Below, one piece after another: positions 41,527 to 49,913 of a stretch of 49,913 bases of DNA. The first letter of the stretch is position 1, and every line of letters starts with the position of its first letter. The DNA comes from Spirochaetaceae bacterium (GTDB taxonomy: Bacteria; Spirochaetota; Spirochaetia; DSM-27196; PWMO01), in contig RECP01000067.1 in NCBI GenBank assembly GCA_007693945.1, positions 1-49,913 of the forward strand, in the 5' to 3' direction. A program made the translations under genes and the position numbers. The notes beneath the pieces were generated by a model that saw nothing but the letters and a program-made list of their open reading frames with translations, did not search any database and was not told the DNA's origin.

Positions 41527-42246
41527 GTGCAGAGTGGACGGGACTGGGGAAAGCAGGCAAACCGCATCGTGCTCATCGTGCTGTTGACGGCGTTTCTGGG
41601 CTGCAGCGCCGGTGACTCGGGCCTTATCGAGCACGAGCGGCGAACACTCTACAGCCTTCTGTTCCGTTGGAGAGCAGAGCGTCACGACAGGGGCCGGCCC
41701 GACGAGTTCCCCAATGTTCTGAATCTGCTGGAAAGTGACACGCCGATGCTGACGCTCTACCGCGAAGACCTGACCAGCGAGGCTGTCACGCAGTTCTTTG
41801 TGGAAGTGACCGGATCGCCGGAAACGGCGTTACCGATTCTGTATCACGCGGACCGCAATGACCTTCCACTTTCATTGGCGTTTGCGTTGACGTGGGTGGA
41901 GAGTCGCTACTCGCCGGTTGCCGTCAACCGCAACGCAACGAGTGTCGATCGTGGCTTATGGCAGCTGAACTCGCTGACATTCCGCCATCTCTCCGAAGAG
42001 GACTTCTTTGACCCCGATGTGAGTTCGCGCCATGGCGCCGACTATCTGCGCCGTTCGATGCGGCTTGCCGGCGGTGACCAGCGAACCGCGCTGGCGATCT
42101 ACAACGCCGGCCTGGCGCGGGTTCGCAGAAACCAAATCCCGCCCACCACGCAGCGCTATGTGCGGCGTGTCAGTGAGTTTCAAGAAGATCTCGAGGCCCG
42201 GTTCAGACGCTTCATGATGGACCGGTTTCCTGTTGCGTCGATCTAG
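41527..42246 (+). CDS. Lytic transglycosylase lipoprotein (SLT domain)
   Basis: The 239-residue lipoprotein has lipobox FLGC26 and a PF01464 goose-lysozyme-like domain: catalytic Glu125 in WVESRYSP, GLWQLN, AIYNAGLARVRR and a late TQRYVRRV. It cleaves the glycan strands of peptidoglycan with 1,6-anhydro ends. The GTG start is preceded by a predicted leaderless promoter. It is followed 36 bp later by the aromatic-biosynthesis fusion, unrelated in function. Confidence 0.9.
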   Translation: MQSGRDWGKQANRIVLIVLLTAFLGCSAGDSGLIEHERRTLYSLLFRWRAERHDRGRPDEFPNVLNLLESDTPMLTLYREDLTSEAVTQFFVEVTGSPETALPILYHADRNDLPLSLAFALTWVESRYSPVAVNRNATSVDRGLWQLNSLTFRHLSEEDFFDPDVSSRHGADYLRRSMRLAGGDQRTALAIYNAGLARVRRNQIPPTTQRYVRRVSEFQEDLEARFRRFMMDRFPVASI

Positions 42247-42282
42247 ATCGTCGCGGCAGTCTGGAACAGAGAGCAGACCAGC

Positions 42283-44184
42283 ATGGTAATAGTACTTGAA
42301 CGATCGATTCGCGAGGACCACAAAAACCGGATCCGCGACTTTCTCGAAACGCACGGTTTCCGTGTGCGTGAGATTGTTGGTGAAGAAGAGACCATTTTCG
42401 GTGCGGTCGGGCAACTCTCGATTGATTTGCGTGAAGTCGAGGTGCTTCCGGGGGTCGCGCGTGTCATCCCGATATCCAAGCCGTACAAGCTAGCGTCGCG
42501 CGAGCTCCAGAAAGACGACAGCGTGGTACGCGTGGGACCGGTGCGCGTCGGCGGCAGACGAATCGCCGTTATCGCCGGTCCCTGCTCGGTGGAAGGCCGG
42601 GACGAGATCCTTGAAGCCGCCCGCCTGGTGCGGAAATCAGGGGCCGTGATGCTGCGCGGGGGCGCGTACAAACCGCGAACATCACCATACGCCTTCCAGG
42701 GTCTGGCGGTTGAAGGCTTGCGCTATCTCAAAGAAGCCGGTGAGGCGACCGGCATGCCGGTTGTTTCCGAGATCGTCTCTCCCGAGCTGATTGACGTTAT
42801 GTCCGAGTATGTCGATGTGCTGCAGATAGGTGCACGAAACATGCAGAACTTTGAGCTACTAAAGGCAATCGGAAGTCGCAACGTTCCGGTAATGCTGAAG
42901 CGCGGCTTGTGTGCAACCATTGAAGAATGGCTGATGGCGGCCGAGTATCTGCTTGCGCACGGGGCGGAGCACGTCATGCTGTGCGAGCGAGGTATCCGCA
43001 CTTTCGAAACCTATACCCGGAACACGCTCGATATCTCGGCGATACCGGTTGTCAAGAAACTGAGTCATCTTCCGGTGATTGTTGACCCGAGCCATGCCAC
43101 CGGCATTCGAGCCAAGGTGCCGCCCGTGGCATTGGCGGCGGTTGCGGCCGGGGCTGACGGACTGATGGTAGAGGTCCATCCCTCACCGGATGAAGCGCTA
43201 TCGGACGGACCGCAGAGTCTGCATCCCGAGCAGTTCGAGCGCCTGATGCGCGACATCGAGGCGCTGGCGCCCGTGGTGGAGAAGGAAGTGCTGCGCCTTC
43301 CCGAACGGCACGAGCGGGTACCGGCGTTCACGGGGGTTGAGGAGCCGTCCGGGGACCGCGATACGCTGATTGCGTTTCAGGGCGAGCGCGGTGCGTTCAG
43401 CGAGTTGGCGCTGCTGCGATACTTCCACGCCGAGACCGTGATTCCGTCGCCACAGCCTGATTTCCGCACTGTCTTTGCGGCGGTACTCCAGAACCGGTGC
43501 CGCTACGGCATCATTCCGCTGGAGAACTCGCTGGCAGGGTCAATTCACGAGAACTTCGATCTGCTGCTGCAGTTTCCCGATGTCAGCATCGTGGGTGAGG
43601 TCAAGATTCGCATTATTCACAGCCTGATCGGCACCCCCGAAGCGGTGCTCGGTGACATCAAGCACGTCTACAGTCATCCGCAGGGACTGGCGCAGTGCGC
43701 CCGGTTTCTCGACGAACATCCCGACTGGGAGCGTGTTCCGTTCTACGATACAGCGGGTTCGGTGGCCCACGTGGCACGGCTGGGTGACCGGACGGTTGCG
43801 GCCATTGCCAACGCGGAGGCCGCCGCTGTCTACAAGATGCAGGTTCTCAAAGACGGGCTCGAGACCAACCCGCAGAACTACACCCGGTTTGCCGTTGTGG
43901 CGCGTACTGAAGATGCACACGTGGATCGTCCAAGCAAGGCGTCGATTGTTTTCTCAACTCCCGATACTCCGGGAGCGCTGCTCTCGTGCATGGCGATACT
44001 GTCGAACCGGAATCTCAACCTCAAGAAACTCGAATCGCGACCGATTCTCGGGAAGCCATGGCAATACATGTTCTACCTCGATATCGAACTCCCGGAGAAC
44101 CCGCAACCGTTCGAGCAGGCAATGCAGGAGCTGGCCGTTGCTGCCCAGGAACTGCGACTGCTTGGAAAGTACCGCGCCGGGTAA
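42283..44184 (+). CDS. DAHP synthase - prephenate dehydratase fusion
   Basis: The 633-residue protein joins the first step of the shikimate pathway with the last committed step to phenylalanine. Residues 1-70 are the ferredoxin-like regulatory domain of type I-beta DAHP synthases; 80-345 are the barrel ([44 protein letters not shown]). After a linker, residues about 365-545 are prephenate dehydratase ([23 protein letters not shown] motif), and the ACT domain ends it with the Phe-site motif LESRP. No chorismate mutase domain is present. Phe control by the ACT domain could throttle both activities. Confidence 0.92.
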   Translation: MVIVLERSIREDHKNRIRDFLETHGFRVREIVGEEETIFGAVGQLSIDLREVEVLPGVARVIPISKPYKLASRELQKDDSVVRVGPVRVGGRRIAVIAGPCSVEGRDEILEAARLVRKSGAVMLRGGAYKPRTSPYAFQGLAVEGLRYLKEAGEATGMPVVSEIVSPELIDVMSEYVDVLQIGARNMQNFELLKAIGSRNVPVMLKRGLCATIEEWLMAAEYLLAHGAEHVMLCERGIRTFETYTRNTLDISAIPVVKKLSHLPVIVDPSHATGIRAKVPPVALAAVAAGADGLMVEVHPSPDEALSDGPQSLHPEQFERLMRDIEALAPVVEKEVLRLPERHERVPAFTGVEEPSGDRDTLIAFQGERGAFSELALLRYFHAETVIPSPQPDFRTVFAAVLQNRCRYGIIPLENSLAGSIHENFDLLLQFPDVSIVGEVKIRIIHSLIGTPEAVLGDIKHVYSHPQGLAQCARFLDEHPDWERVPFYDTAGSVAHVARLGDRTVAAIANAEAAAVYKMQVLKDGLETNPQNYTRFAVVARTEDAHVDRPSKASIVFSTPDTPGALLSCMAILSNRNLNLKKLESRPILGKPWQYMFYLDIELPENPQPFEQAMQELAVAAQELRLLGKYRAG

Positions 44185-44298
44185 GAAAGGAGTTGCTGGA
44201 CTCGGGTTCATCGCTCACGGGTGATCCCCGAACAAATGGCGGTACCAATTGCCGCCGGGATTGAAGCGTCGCGACATCTGCTGCAGTTGTAGTTCTGC

Positions 44299-45081
44299 AT
44301 GAAGGCTTCTTCACTGTACAAGCTGGCGGCGGCTACAGCAGCGCTCACTCTGTGCGGCTGCGAACTGACGCGCACCGCGGCCGAAGTGACTCTGAAGCTG
44401 CCGTCTCTTCCGGCCTGGATAACTGCTCTGTCTGCCGAAGCCGCCTATGAAATAGAGTGGCTGGATGAGGCCGGCGCGCTGCAGCGACGGAATGTGGCCC
44501 CCGGAAACCGCGGCAGCTCAGTGCGGCTGCCCAAGCTGTCCAATACGGCGGTAGTAGCATATCCGATCATCCCGGCGACCGACGGTTCAAAGCGGTACCG
44601 GCTTCTACCCGGAGGCGCGCTCTTTCCTCATCATCGCTCAGGAAGCGGCAGGCTGAATCTGTCATGGGACGCCGGCGCGGTTGCGCACGCGATGCTGCGC
44701 ATAGCGGTTGTTACCGGACATCCTGAGCACTACAACGCTGTACGCTTGCACCGTGAGCTGCTCGCTCGAACTGAAGGCGATCCGTGGAGCGTTGATCTGG
44801 ACGCACTGATCGATCAGCTGCTGGCCGGCGGGTTTCGCGCGACATCAATTCGACCGGCAGAGCGGTTTGCACTCGAAGTCCCGGCGCCGACGGGCATCTG
44901 GTACCCGGAAAACCTGTTGCGTGCGCCGTTGGAAACCGTGCTCACGCAGCAGCACGCGCAGCTGCGGCTGGAGCTTGAGCCCGGTTTGCACCGTCTGTTT
45001 CACTCCTCGGGACGGTGGGTTCTGAATCTGATGGTAGACAGCGCTGGAACTGCGCGCTGGACGCTGATCCAGCACGGTTGA
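44299..45081 (+). CDS. Predicted lipoprotein of unknown function
   Basis: The 260-residue protein begins with a signal peptide ending LTLCGC, whose second Cys is a probable lipid-attachment site. I recognise no domain in the rest. There is a region with many charged residues (about 120-180) and a repeated aromatic-Pro pattern near the end (VPAPTGIWYPENLL). The predicted -10 near 44290 is weak. It is convergent with leuS, leaving 22 bp between stops. Conservation across spirochaetes would be needed to assign it. Confidence 0.6.
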   Translation: MKASSLYKLAAATAALTLCGCELTRTAAEVTLKLPSLPAWITALSAEAAYEIEWLDEAGALQRRNVAPGNRGSSVRLPKLSNTAVVAYPIIPATDGSKRYRLLPGGALFPHHRSGSGRLNLSWDAGAVAHAMLRIAVVTGHPEHYNAVRLHRELLARTEGDPWSVDLDALIDQLLAGGFRATSIRPAERFALEVPAPTGIWYPENLLRAPLETVLTQQHAQLRLELEPGLHRLFHSSGRWVLNLMVDSAGTARWTLIQHG

Positions 45082-45103
45082 CCGTCCGGCGCGCTGTTGC
45101 AGT

Positions 45104-47554
45104 CTACCGCGCGACGATATTCACCAGTTTGTTTGGCACCGTGATGATCTTGACAACCTGCTTGCCGTCGGTCAGCTCAGCAATCCGCTTGAGGCCGAGC
45201 GCGCGCCGTTTGAGCTCGGATTTCGGCGTATCGGTTGGAAGCTCAAGCCTGGCCCGTACTCTGCCGTTGACCTGGACAACAACGGTCACCTGTTCGTCGC
45301 GGGTGAGCTGCTCGTTCCATTGCGGCCACCGCTGCAGTGACACCGGCGGGCGGTTGCCGGCGCGTTCCCACAGCTCCTCGGCCAGGTGCGGAGCGTAGGG
45401 TGCAAGCAACAACAGGAACGGCTCCCAGGCGGAGCGATGCAGTACCGCTACTTTGTAGAGGTCATTGACGTAGATCATCATTTGCGCAATTGCGGTGTTG
45501 AACTCAAGTCGAGAGGTGTCGTGCGTCACCTTGCGAATGGTCTTGTGCAGCTGACGCCGGATGTGCTCCGGGGCGTCGCCATCCAGCAGTTCGCGCTCCG
45601 CGAGCCGCCAGACGCGGTCAAGGAAGCGGTGAACCCCGCTTATGCTTCCAGTAGTCCACGCTTTCTCGGCCTCCAGCGGGCCGAGGAACATCTCGAACAT
45701 GCGGAGCGTGTCAGCGCCGTAGGTGTCTACCACGTCATCGGGATTGACCACGTTTCCGCGAGATTTCGACATGCGCAGACCGTCTTCACCCAGAATCATG
45801 CCCTGGTTTATCAAGCGCATAAACGGCTCATCACTGTTCACCACGCCGATATCGTAGAGAACTTTGTGCCAGAAACGGGCATACAGCAGATGCAGCACCG
45901 CGTGCTCGGCGCCTCCAACGTAGAGGTCGACCGGCATCCAGTAATCGATCTTGTCGCGCGCCGCCAGTTCCTGCTGATTGCGGGGATCGAGGTACCTCAG
46001 ATAGTACCAGCACGAGCCGGCCCACTGCGGCATGGTGTTGGTTTCGCGGTGTCCCGAGCCGCCGGATCCGTCAGGGCAGCCTGTCGACACCCACTCTTCG
46101 ACCTTTGCCAGCGGTGACTCTCCGGTTCCGCTCGGCTTATAACTCTCGACTTCGGGTAGCCGTAACGGCAATTGATCGTACGGCAGCGGAACGATGCGGT
46201 CGCCACAGTGCACCAGTGGGATCGGCTCTCCCCAGTAGCGCTGGCGTGAGAAGATCCAGTCGCGCAACTTGTAGTTCACTGCCCTGCGCCCCAGCTGGTT
46301 CTCCTCGAGCCACGCGGTAATACGTTGCTTAAAGACCTCGGTTTCCAGACCATCGAACTGGCCTGAATTGACCGCCGTCCCGTCACCGACAAACGCTTCG
46401 GCCAACGCCCCGTCATCGGTACGCGCAACGTAAAGATCAGCAGGCGGTTCGACCACCTGTACGATCGGCAGGTTGAACGTCTCCGCGAACTCCCAGTCGC
46501 GCGTGTCATGCGCGGGCACCGCCATAATCGCGCCGGTGCCGTAAGAGAGCAGTATGTAGTCTGATATCCAGATCGGAATATGCTGCTCATTGACCGGGTT
46601 GATTGCAAATGCTCCGGTGAAGACCCCGGTCTTGTCCTTGGCCAGATCGGTTCGCTCGAGATCGGTTTTCAGCCGTGCCTGTTCAACGTAAACGGCTACC
46701 GTGTCGCGCTGCGCGACGGCGGTTATCTGCGACACCAACGGGTGTTCGGGCGCCAGTACCATGTAGGTCGCGCCAAAGAGCGTGTCCGGCCGCGTGGTAA
46801 ACACCTCAATCCGGCCGCTTCCATCAGCCAGCGCAAAGCGAACGTTGGCGCCCTCACTGCGGCCGATCCAGTTACGCTGCATTGCTTTGATAGATTCGGG
46901 CCAGTCGAGCTTCTCCAGATCATTGAGCAGGCGGTCGGCGTATTCAGTGATGCGCAGGATCCACTGGCGCAGCGGGCGCCGTTCCACGGGGTGGCTACCG
47001 CGTTCGGAACGCGGACCATCCGGGGTGGTGAGAACCTCTTCATTTGCAAGCACTGTACCCAGCGCCTCGCAGTACCAGACCGGAATCTCGGCACTGTAGG
47101 CCAGTCCGCGTTCATAGAGTTTCAGAAAAATCCACTGAGTCCATCTGTAATATTCCGGTTCATGGGTCGAGACTTCGCGGTCCCAGTCGTAGGAGAATCC
47201 CAGTGACTTGATCTGTTCGCGAAATCGCCTGATGTTGGCTTCGGTTGTCGTGCGAGGGTGGGTACCGGTCTGGATGGCGTAGTTCTCCGCCGGCAGGCCG
47301 AAGCTGTCGAAACCCATGGGGTGCAGAACCGCAAAGCCCTGCATACGCAAATAACGGCTGTAGATATCGGTGGCAGTGTAGCCTTCCGGATGACCCACGT
47401 GGAGGCCGGCTGCCGATGGATAGGGAAACATATCGAGAATATAGGCGCGTTTCTCAGGTGGAATCGAGGGATCTTCGGTTACCCGGAAAGTCCCTTCACG
47501 ATCCCAGAACCGCTGCCACTTCTTCTCGATCTCCTTGAACGGGTACTTGCTCAT
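45104..47554 (-). CDS. leuS: Leucyl-tRNA synthetase
   Basis: LeuRS charges tRNA-Leu. The 816-residue class I synthetase has the HIGH-type motif [12 protein letters not shown] near residue 45, the editing CP1 domain, the [14 protein letters not shown] segment, and KMSKS as [14 protein letters not shown]. The length is normal for the bacterial enzyme. The ATG at 47554 is 7 nt after a predicted -10 box; an in-frame ATG at 47563 would lie inside the -10, so 47554 is chosen. Confidence 0.96.
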   Translation of the reverse strand: MSKYPFKEIEKKWQRFWDREGTFRVTEDPSIPPEKRAYILDMFPYPSAAGLHVGHPEGYTATDIYSRYLRMQGFAVLHPMGFDSFGLPAENYAIQTGTHPRTTTEANIRRFREQIKSLGFSYDWDREVSTHEPEYYRWTQWIFLKLYERGLAYSAEIPVWYCEALGTVLANEEVLTTPDGPRSERGSHPVERRPLRQWILRITEYADRLLNDLEKLDWPESIKAMQRNWIGRSEGANVRFALADGSGRIEVFTTRPDTLFGATYMVLAPEHPLVSQITAVAQRDTVAVYVEQARLKTDLERTDLAKDKTGVFTGAFAINPVNEQHIPIWISDYILLSYGTGAIMAVPAHDTRDWEFAETFNLPIVQVVEPPADLYVARTDDGALAEAFVGDGTAVNSGQFDGLETEVFKQRITAWLEENQLGRRAVNYKLRDWIFSRQRYWGEPIPLVHCGDRIVPLPYDQLPLRLPEVESYKPSGTGESPLAKVEEWVSTGCPDGSGGSGHRETNTMPQWAGSCWYYLRYLDPRNQQELAARDKIDYWMPVDLYVGGAEHAVLHLLYARFWHKVLYDIGVVNSDEPFMRLINQGMILGEDGLRMSKSRGNVVNPDDVVDTYGADTLRMFEMFLGPLEAEKAWTTGSISGVHRFLDRVWRLAERELLDGDAPEHIRRQLHKTIRKVTHDTSRLEFNTAIAQMMIYVNDLYKVAVLHRSAWEPFLLLLAPYAPHLAEELWERAGNRPPVSLQRWPQWNEQLTRDEQVTVVVQVNGRVRARLELPTDTPKSELKRRALGLKRIAELTDGKQVVKIITVPNKLVNIVAR

Positions 47555-47561
47555 AGCGGGC

Positions 47562-47590
47562 ATGATATCGAAGCCACATCAAAGGGTCAA
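47562..47590 (-). promoter_or_regulatory. Strong predicted leaderless promoter of leuS
   Basis: On the minus strand TTGACC (47590-47585), a 17 bp spacer and TATCAT (47567-47562), with the start codon 7 nt downstream and no Shine-Dalgarno. Confidence 0.72.
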
Positions 47591-47614
47591 CGAGACCGGA
47601 ACTGCGGCACCAGC

Positions 47615-48010
47615 CTATTCCATGAACCCGCGGATCTCGATTGTCCCCGAGTCCATCATCCGATGGAGCTTGCGCGCCACCCAGTTCCTGATTGGAACAC
47701 GGGTGGCGGGAAAAATGAGCAGGAAACCGAGTACGTCGGTCATAATGCCGGGGGTGATCAGAAGGAGACCGGCGGCGAACAGCAGCAGAGCGTCCAGCAG
47801 CGGGGTTGCCGGGAATCGACCCGCCCCGATTTCCCGCTGAATCCTCATCCATACCTGGAACCCCTGCATTCTGGCCAGGTAGGCACCGACGAAGCCGGTT
47901 ACCAGCACCAGCAGGACGGTAGGCAAAGCGCCAATCCAGCCGCCGATACGAATCAGCAGATAGAGCTCAACGAGTGGAGTGACAGTGAACAGCAGCAAAA
48001 GCTTGCCCAT
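47615..48010 (-). CDS. fxsA: FxsA-family membrane protein
   Basis: The 131-residue protein has the FxsA layout: a first helix pair with PLVELYLLIRIGGWIGA, a loop, and two further helices around GLLLITPGIMTDVLGFLLIFP. FxsA in E. coli suppresses F-plasmid exclusion of phage T7, and its role elsewhere is unclear. The start at ATG 48010 gives the standard N-terminus; the open frame continues upstream but without similarity. Confidence 0.85.
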   Translation of the reverse strand: MGKLLLLFTVTPLVELYLLIRIGGWIGALPTVLLVLVTGFVGAYLARMQGFQVWMRIQREIGAGRFPATPLLDALLLFAAGLLLITPGIMTDVLGFLLIFPATRVPIRNWVARKLHRMMDSGTIEIRGFME

Positions 48011-48019
48011 CACGGAAGC

Positions 48020-48048
48020 AGCGTAGCACAGGCGTAGATTTGTGAAAA
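48020..48048 (-). promoter_or_regulatory. Possible promoter of fxsA
   Basis: On the minus strand TTTTCA (48048-48043), a 17 bp spacer and TACGCT (48025-48020), 9 nt before the ATG. The -10 is weak. Confidence 0.4.
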
Positions 48049-48056
48049 GGGTATTA

Positions 48057-48156
48057 ACTGGTGCCGAAACTGTTGCTGTGTTGATCAAACAGTGCAAACC
48101 GGGTTACCCACAGCCCGAAAACGTCCGACAACTCTAACAACAGTTTCGGCACCAGT
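48057..48156. mobile_element. 100-bp inverted-repeat element (MITE-like), family B
   Basis: Perfect 19-bp inverted ends begin ACTGGTGCCGAAACTGTTG (48057-48075) and its complement (48138-48156). Flanking TAA occurs on both sides (48055-48057, 48156-48158), compatible with a 2-3 bp target duplication. The 62-bp interior encodes nothing. One more end of the same family lies at 12967-12987. It is too short to encode a transposase. Confidence 0.8.
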
Positions 48157-48165
48157 AATCAGACG

Positions 48166-48207
48166 CAAAAACCCCCTCAGGAAAGGAGGTATAAAACCTG
48201 AGGGGGT
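48166..48207 (-). terminator. Rho-independent terminator downstream of the CNNM/CBS gene
   Basis: Perfect 11-bp arms ACCCCCTCAGG / CCTGAGGGGGT (48171-48181 and 48197-48207) are followed on the minus strand by five U. It lies about 270 bp past the CNNM/CBS stop, so it may instead end a small RNA or a long 3' UTR. Confidence 0.8.
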
Positions 48208-48247
48208 ACCGCCAAAAAAGATGCTTGCCACTGACGTGGCTTGTTTC

Positions 48248-48275
48248 ATAAGGCGAGTAACACTCGCCTTATTTG
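48248..48275 (+). terminator. Strong hairpin, probable plus-strand terminator
   Basis: Perfect 11-bp arms ATAAGGCGAGT / ACTCGCCTTAT around a 3-base loop (48248-48258, 48262-48272), followed by TTGATC. The T-rich side is on the plus strand, yet no plus-strand gene precedes it, so it may stop antisense transcription or form part of a small RNA. Confidence 0.65.
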
Positions 48276-48473
48276 ATCATAAAACAACACAACTGGTCGC
48301 AGGTTACACATGAAAAGCAAAAGACTACCCAGATGTCTTGTTCGACTCAGCTGCAGTGTAATCGTTTGCACGAACAAAATCAAGCAGTTATGACAAAAAA
48401 ATATCGATTACGGCGTCCTGTCCGGCGTCAGACGGCGGAACCCGGTTTTCCGTTCGCGCTGCGCGTATGGCCG
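48276..48473. other. Intergenic region, no gene recognised
   Basis: Apart from the two hairpins and the inverted-repeat element nearby, this stretch holds an A-run at about 48396 and short open frames with no family likeness. It is more AT-rich than the rest of the window. Confidence 0.4.
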
Positions 48474-49736
48474 CTACTGTTGCGGCTCGTCTTCCGACTG
48501 TTGTTCCGGCCGGTAGCGAACACTGACGATACGGCGCTTGGCAATTGATTCTACCGTAAATGCTCCCTCAACCGTTTCAATGACGTCACCCTGAGCCGGA
48601 ATGTGGCCGATCCGGCTGATGAGATAACCGCCGAGCGTCTTGATGCTGCGTGAAAGCGGGAATTCGGTATCCAGAAGATCATTGATGATGTAGATAGGCG
48701 CATTGCCCATAATGCGGAACGTGCCATCCGGCAGTCTGGTGACCGGTTCATGATGCTTGACTTCGTGCTCGTCATAGATTTCGCCCAGAATCTCCTCGAT
48801 CACATCCTCAACGGTCACAATTCCGGCTACTCCGCCGAACTCATCCAGAACAACCGCGATATTGAGTCCTTGCTTGCGAAACTGTGTCAGCATCTCCTCT
48901 ATCTTGCGCGTTTCGGGAACGAAGATTGGTTCAATCATGATGTCGAGCAGGCGGGTTTCCAGGTTTCCTTGGGTAGCCTGGAGAAGGATGTCACGCAGGA
49001 TCGCTATGCCGACGATTCGCTCAGGGTCACCGTCGTAGACCGGGATTCGAGTGTACCCCTGTTTGCTGATCAGCTGCAGCGCTTGTCCGATGGTTGTCTC
49101 GCGGTCTAAGCTGAATACGTTGGTGCGATGGGTCATAATGGCCTGAACGGTCACGTCTCCAAAACGGAACACTCGCCTCACCATGCTGGACTTCGAGTTT
49201 TCCAGTATACCGACATGTTCGGCGTGTTTGACCAGGTATAGAATGCCTTCACGGGTAATTCCAGGGCTGGAAGCTGCACCGGTCAGGCGGGTAATGAGTG
49301 CCGCAATCGACGATATCGCCCAGACCACTGGACGCAGCAAGAGTTCCAGCAGCGTGATAAGCCGTACCGTGTGAACAGTCCACCACTCGTTGTGGACAAT
49401 CGCCAGCTGCTTGGGCGCGACTTCACCGAAAACCAGCACCAACAGGGTAAGAATGCCGGTTGTGGCAGCCAGGGCGGCGCTGCCGAAGAGGCGGATGGTC
49501 AACGCACTTGCCATCACCGAAGCGCCGATGTTGACGATATTATTGCCTATCAGCACAGTCGTAAGCAAGCGCTCCGGAGCGGCGGTGGCGCGAAACACCA
49601 GTTCACCGCGCCGGCCCCATTTCTGGCGGATGTAGTGAATCCGGGTATCCGACAGTGACGTAAACGCTGTTTCAGTGCCGGAGAAGAAACCGGATAGCGC
49701 GAGCAGCACCAGAATTCCGACAATCTCTACAATCAT
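48474..49736 (-). CDS. CNNM (DUF21)/CBS/CorC-HlyC domain membrane protein
   Basis: The 420-residue protein has the DUF21/CNNM membrane domain with about four helices (SGFFSGTETAFTSLSDTRI near the start), a tandem CBS domain pair (about residues 200-320) and the C-terminal CorC_HlyC small domain (TRLPDGTFRIMGNAPI). Family members are linked to Mg2+ or other divalent-cation export; hemolysin C annotations are historical. The start is ATG 49736; a TTG at 49742 is in frame. No clear ribosome site or -10 is seen at this start. Confidence 0.88.
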   Translation of the reverse strand: MIVEIVGILVLLALSGFFSGTETAFTSLSDTRIHYIRQKWGRRGELVFRATAAPERLLTTVLIGNNIVNIGASVMASALTIRLFGSAALAATTGILTLLVLVFGEVAPKQLAIVHNEWWTVHTVRLITLLELLLRPVVWAISSIAALITRLTGAASSPGITREGILYLVKHAEHVGILENSKSSMVRRVFRFGDVTVQAIMTHRTNVFSLDRETTIGQALQLISKQGYTRIPVYDGDPERIVGIAILRDILLQATQGNLETRLLDIMIEPIFVPETRKIEEMLTQFRKQGLNIAVVLDEFGGVAGIVTVEDVIEEILGEIYDEHEVKHHEPVTRLPDGTFRIMGNAPIYIINDLLDTEFPLSRSIKTLGGYLISRIGHIPAQGDVIETVEGAFTVESIAKRRIVSVRYRPEQQSEDEPQQ

Positions 49737-49850
49737 CGCCAAACTCGGGGGCAGAGTTGCTGGTCAGGTAGCGAGGTGGGTTGGTTCATAGACTCCGCGC
49801 AGCATCATACTGCATCGAAGCGGGCCACGCAAGCATCGCCGTCCTGGCCC

Positions 49851-49913
49851 CAGCGATGCTCATTTTGGCCGTACGGGGTCGGTTGGCATGGAGCTCCTGC
49901 GCGCCTGCCTCGA
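49851..49913 (-). mobile_element. Truncated (window edge) copy of the family A element
   Basis: The last 61 bases match 26090-26150 in reverse orientation at 58 of 61 positions, including the 25-bp terminal repeat (AGCGATGCTCATTTTGGCCG). The rest lies beyond the window, so neither the second end nor its target duplication can be checked. Confidence 0.85.

Noticed and set aside
48092-48548. Two small plus-strand open frames between fxsA and the CNNM/CBS gene
   Set aside because: They start inside the inverted-repeat element or run into the CNNM/CBS gene antisense, lack similarity and contain the terminator hairpins.

Overview
This is a 49.9 kb GC-rich chromosomal segment, most likely from a free-living spirochaete (Spirochaetota). 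The clues are a mitochondrial-type EF-G with the AHIDSGKT loop, a CarD regulator, exported proteins whose signal peptides end in motifs such as LFARGSS and AFGTGAAE, and an RnfCDGEAB operon. The assignment is an inference from family knowledge; there is no rRNA or other marker in the window. I saw no tRNA, rRNA, CRISPR array or prophage.

Layout. 0.4-7.3 kb: a small exported protein, then the complete Na+/H+-pumping ferredoxin:NAD+ oxidoreductase operon rnfCDGEAB, a RseC/MucC-like membrane protein and an HD-domain nucleotidase-like protein. 7.3-15.8 kb: mostly single genes, namely a beta-lactamase-like hydrolase with a membrane C-terminus, an MFS transporter, a metallophosphoesterase, a one-cluster ferredoxin, a VTT-domain membrane protein, endonuclease IV, an exported MsrA and a RarD-like permease. 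15.8-25.9 kb: the main accessory region, holding DUF2877 (AllH-like), a uracil/xanthine-type NCS2 permease, FdrA (AllF-like), DUF1116 (AllG-like), a cyclase-fold metal hydrolase, a class III CoA-transferase, an amidase and, convergently, a second class III CoA-transferase. 26-33.1 kb: a GH4 glycosidase with an APH-fold kinase, an AzgA-type purine permease, and an ABC importer of unknown substrate behind a structured leader. 33.3-49.9 kb: EF-G, a P-loop protein, Nth, CarD, an OppA-like protein, an aminotransferase, a thioredoxin-like protein, a TylF-type methyltransferase, a lytic transglycosylase, a fused DAHP synthase-prephenate dehydratase, a lipoprotein, LeuS, FxsA and a CNNM/CBS-domain protein.

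How the genes may work together. The 15.8-25.9 kb block carries all three subunit types of the E. coli allantoin-pathway oxamate carbamoyltransferase, together with a base permease, two hydrolases and two CoA-transferases. My reading is a nucleobase/ureide catabolic route that conserves a carbamoyl group and passes the remaining acid to CoA thioesters. No carbamate kinase or classical allantoin enzyme is visible here, so the substrate is unknown.

Other signals. Two families of small non-autonomous inverted-repeat elements are present. One has 25-bp terminal repeats and an 8-bp target duplication (25989-26151, second copy running off the window end). The other has perfect 19-bp terminal repeats (48057-48156, with a solo end at 12967-12987). 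Many promoter-proximal genes have a -10 hexamer only 6-12 nt before the start codon and no Shine-Dalgarno sequence, which points to widespread leaderless transcripts.
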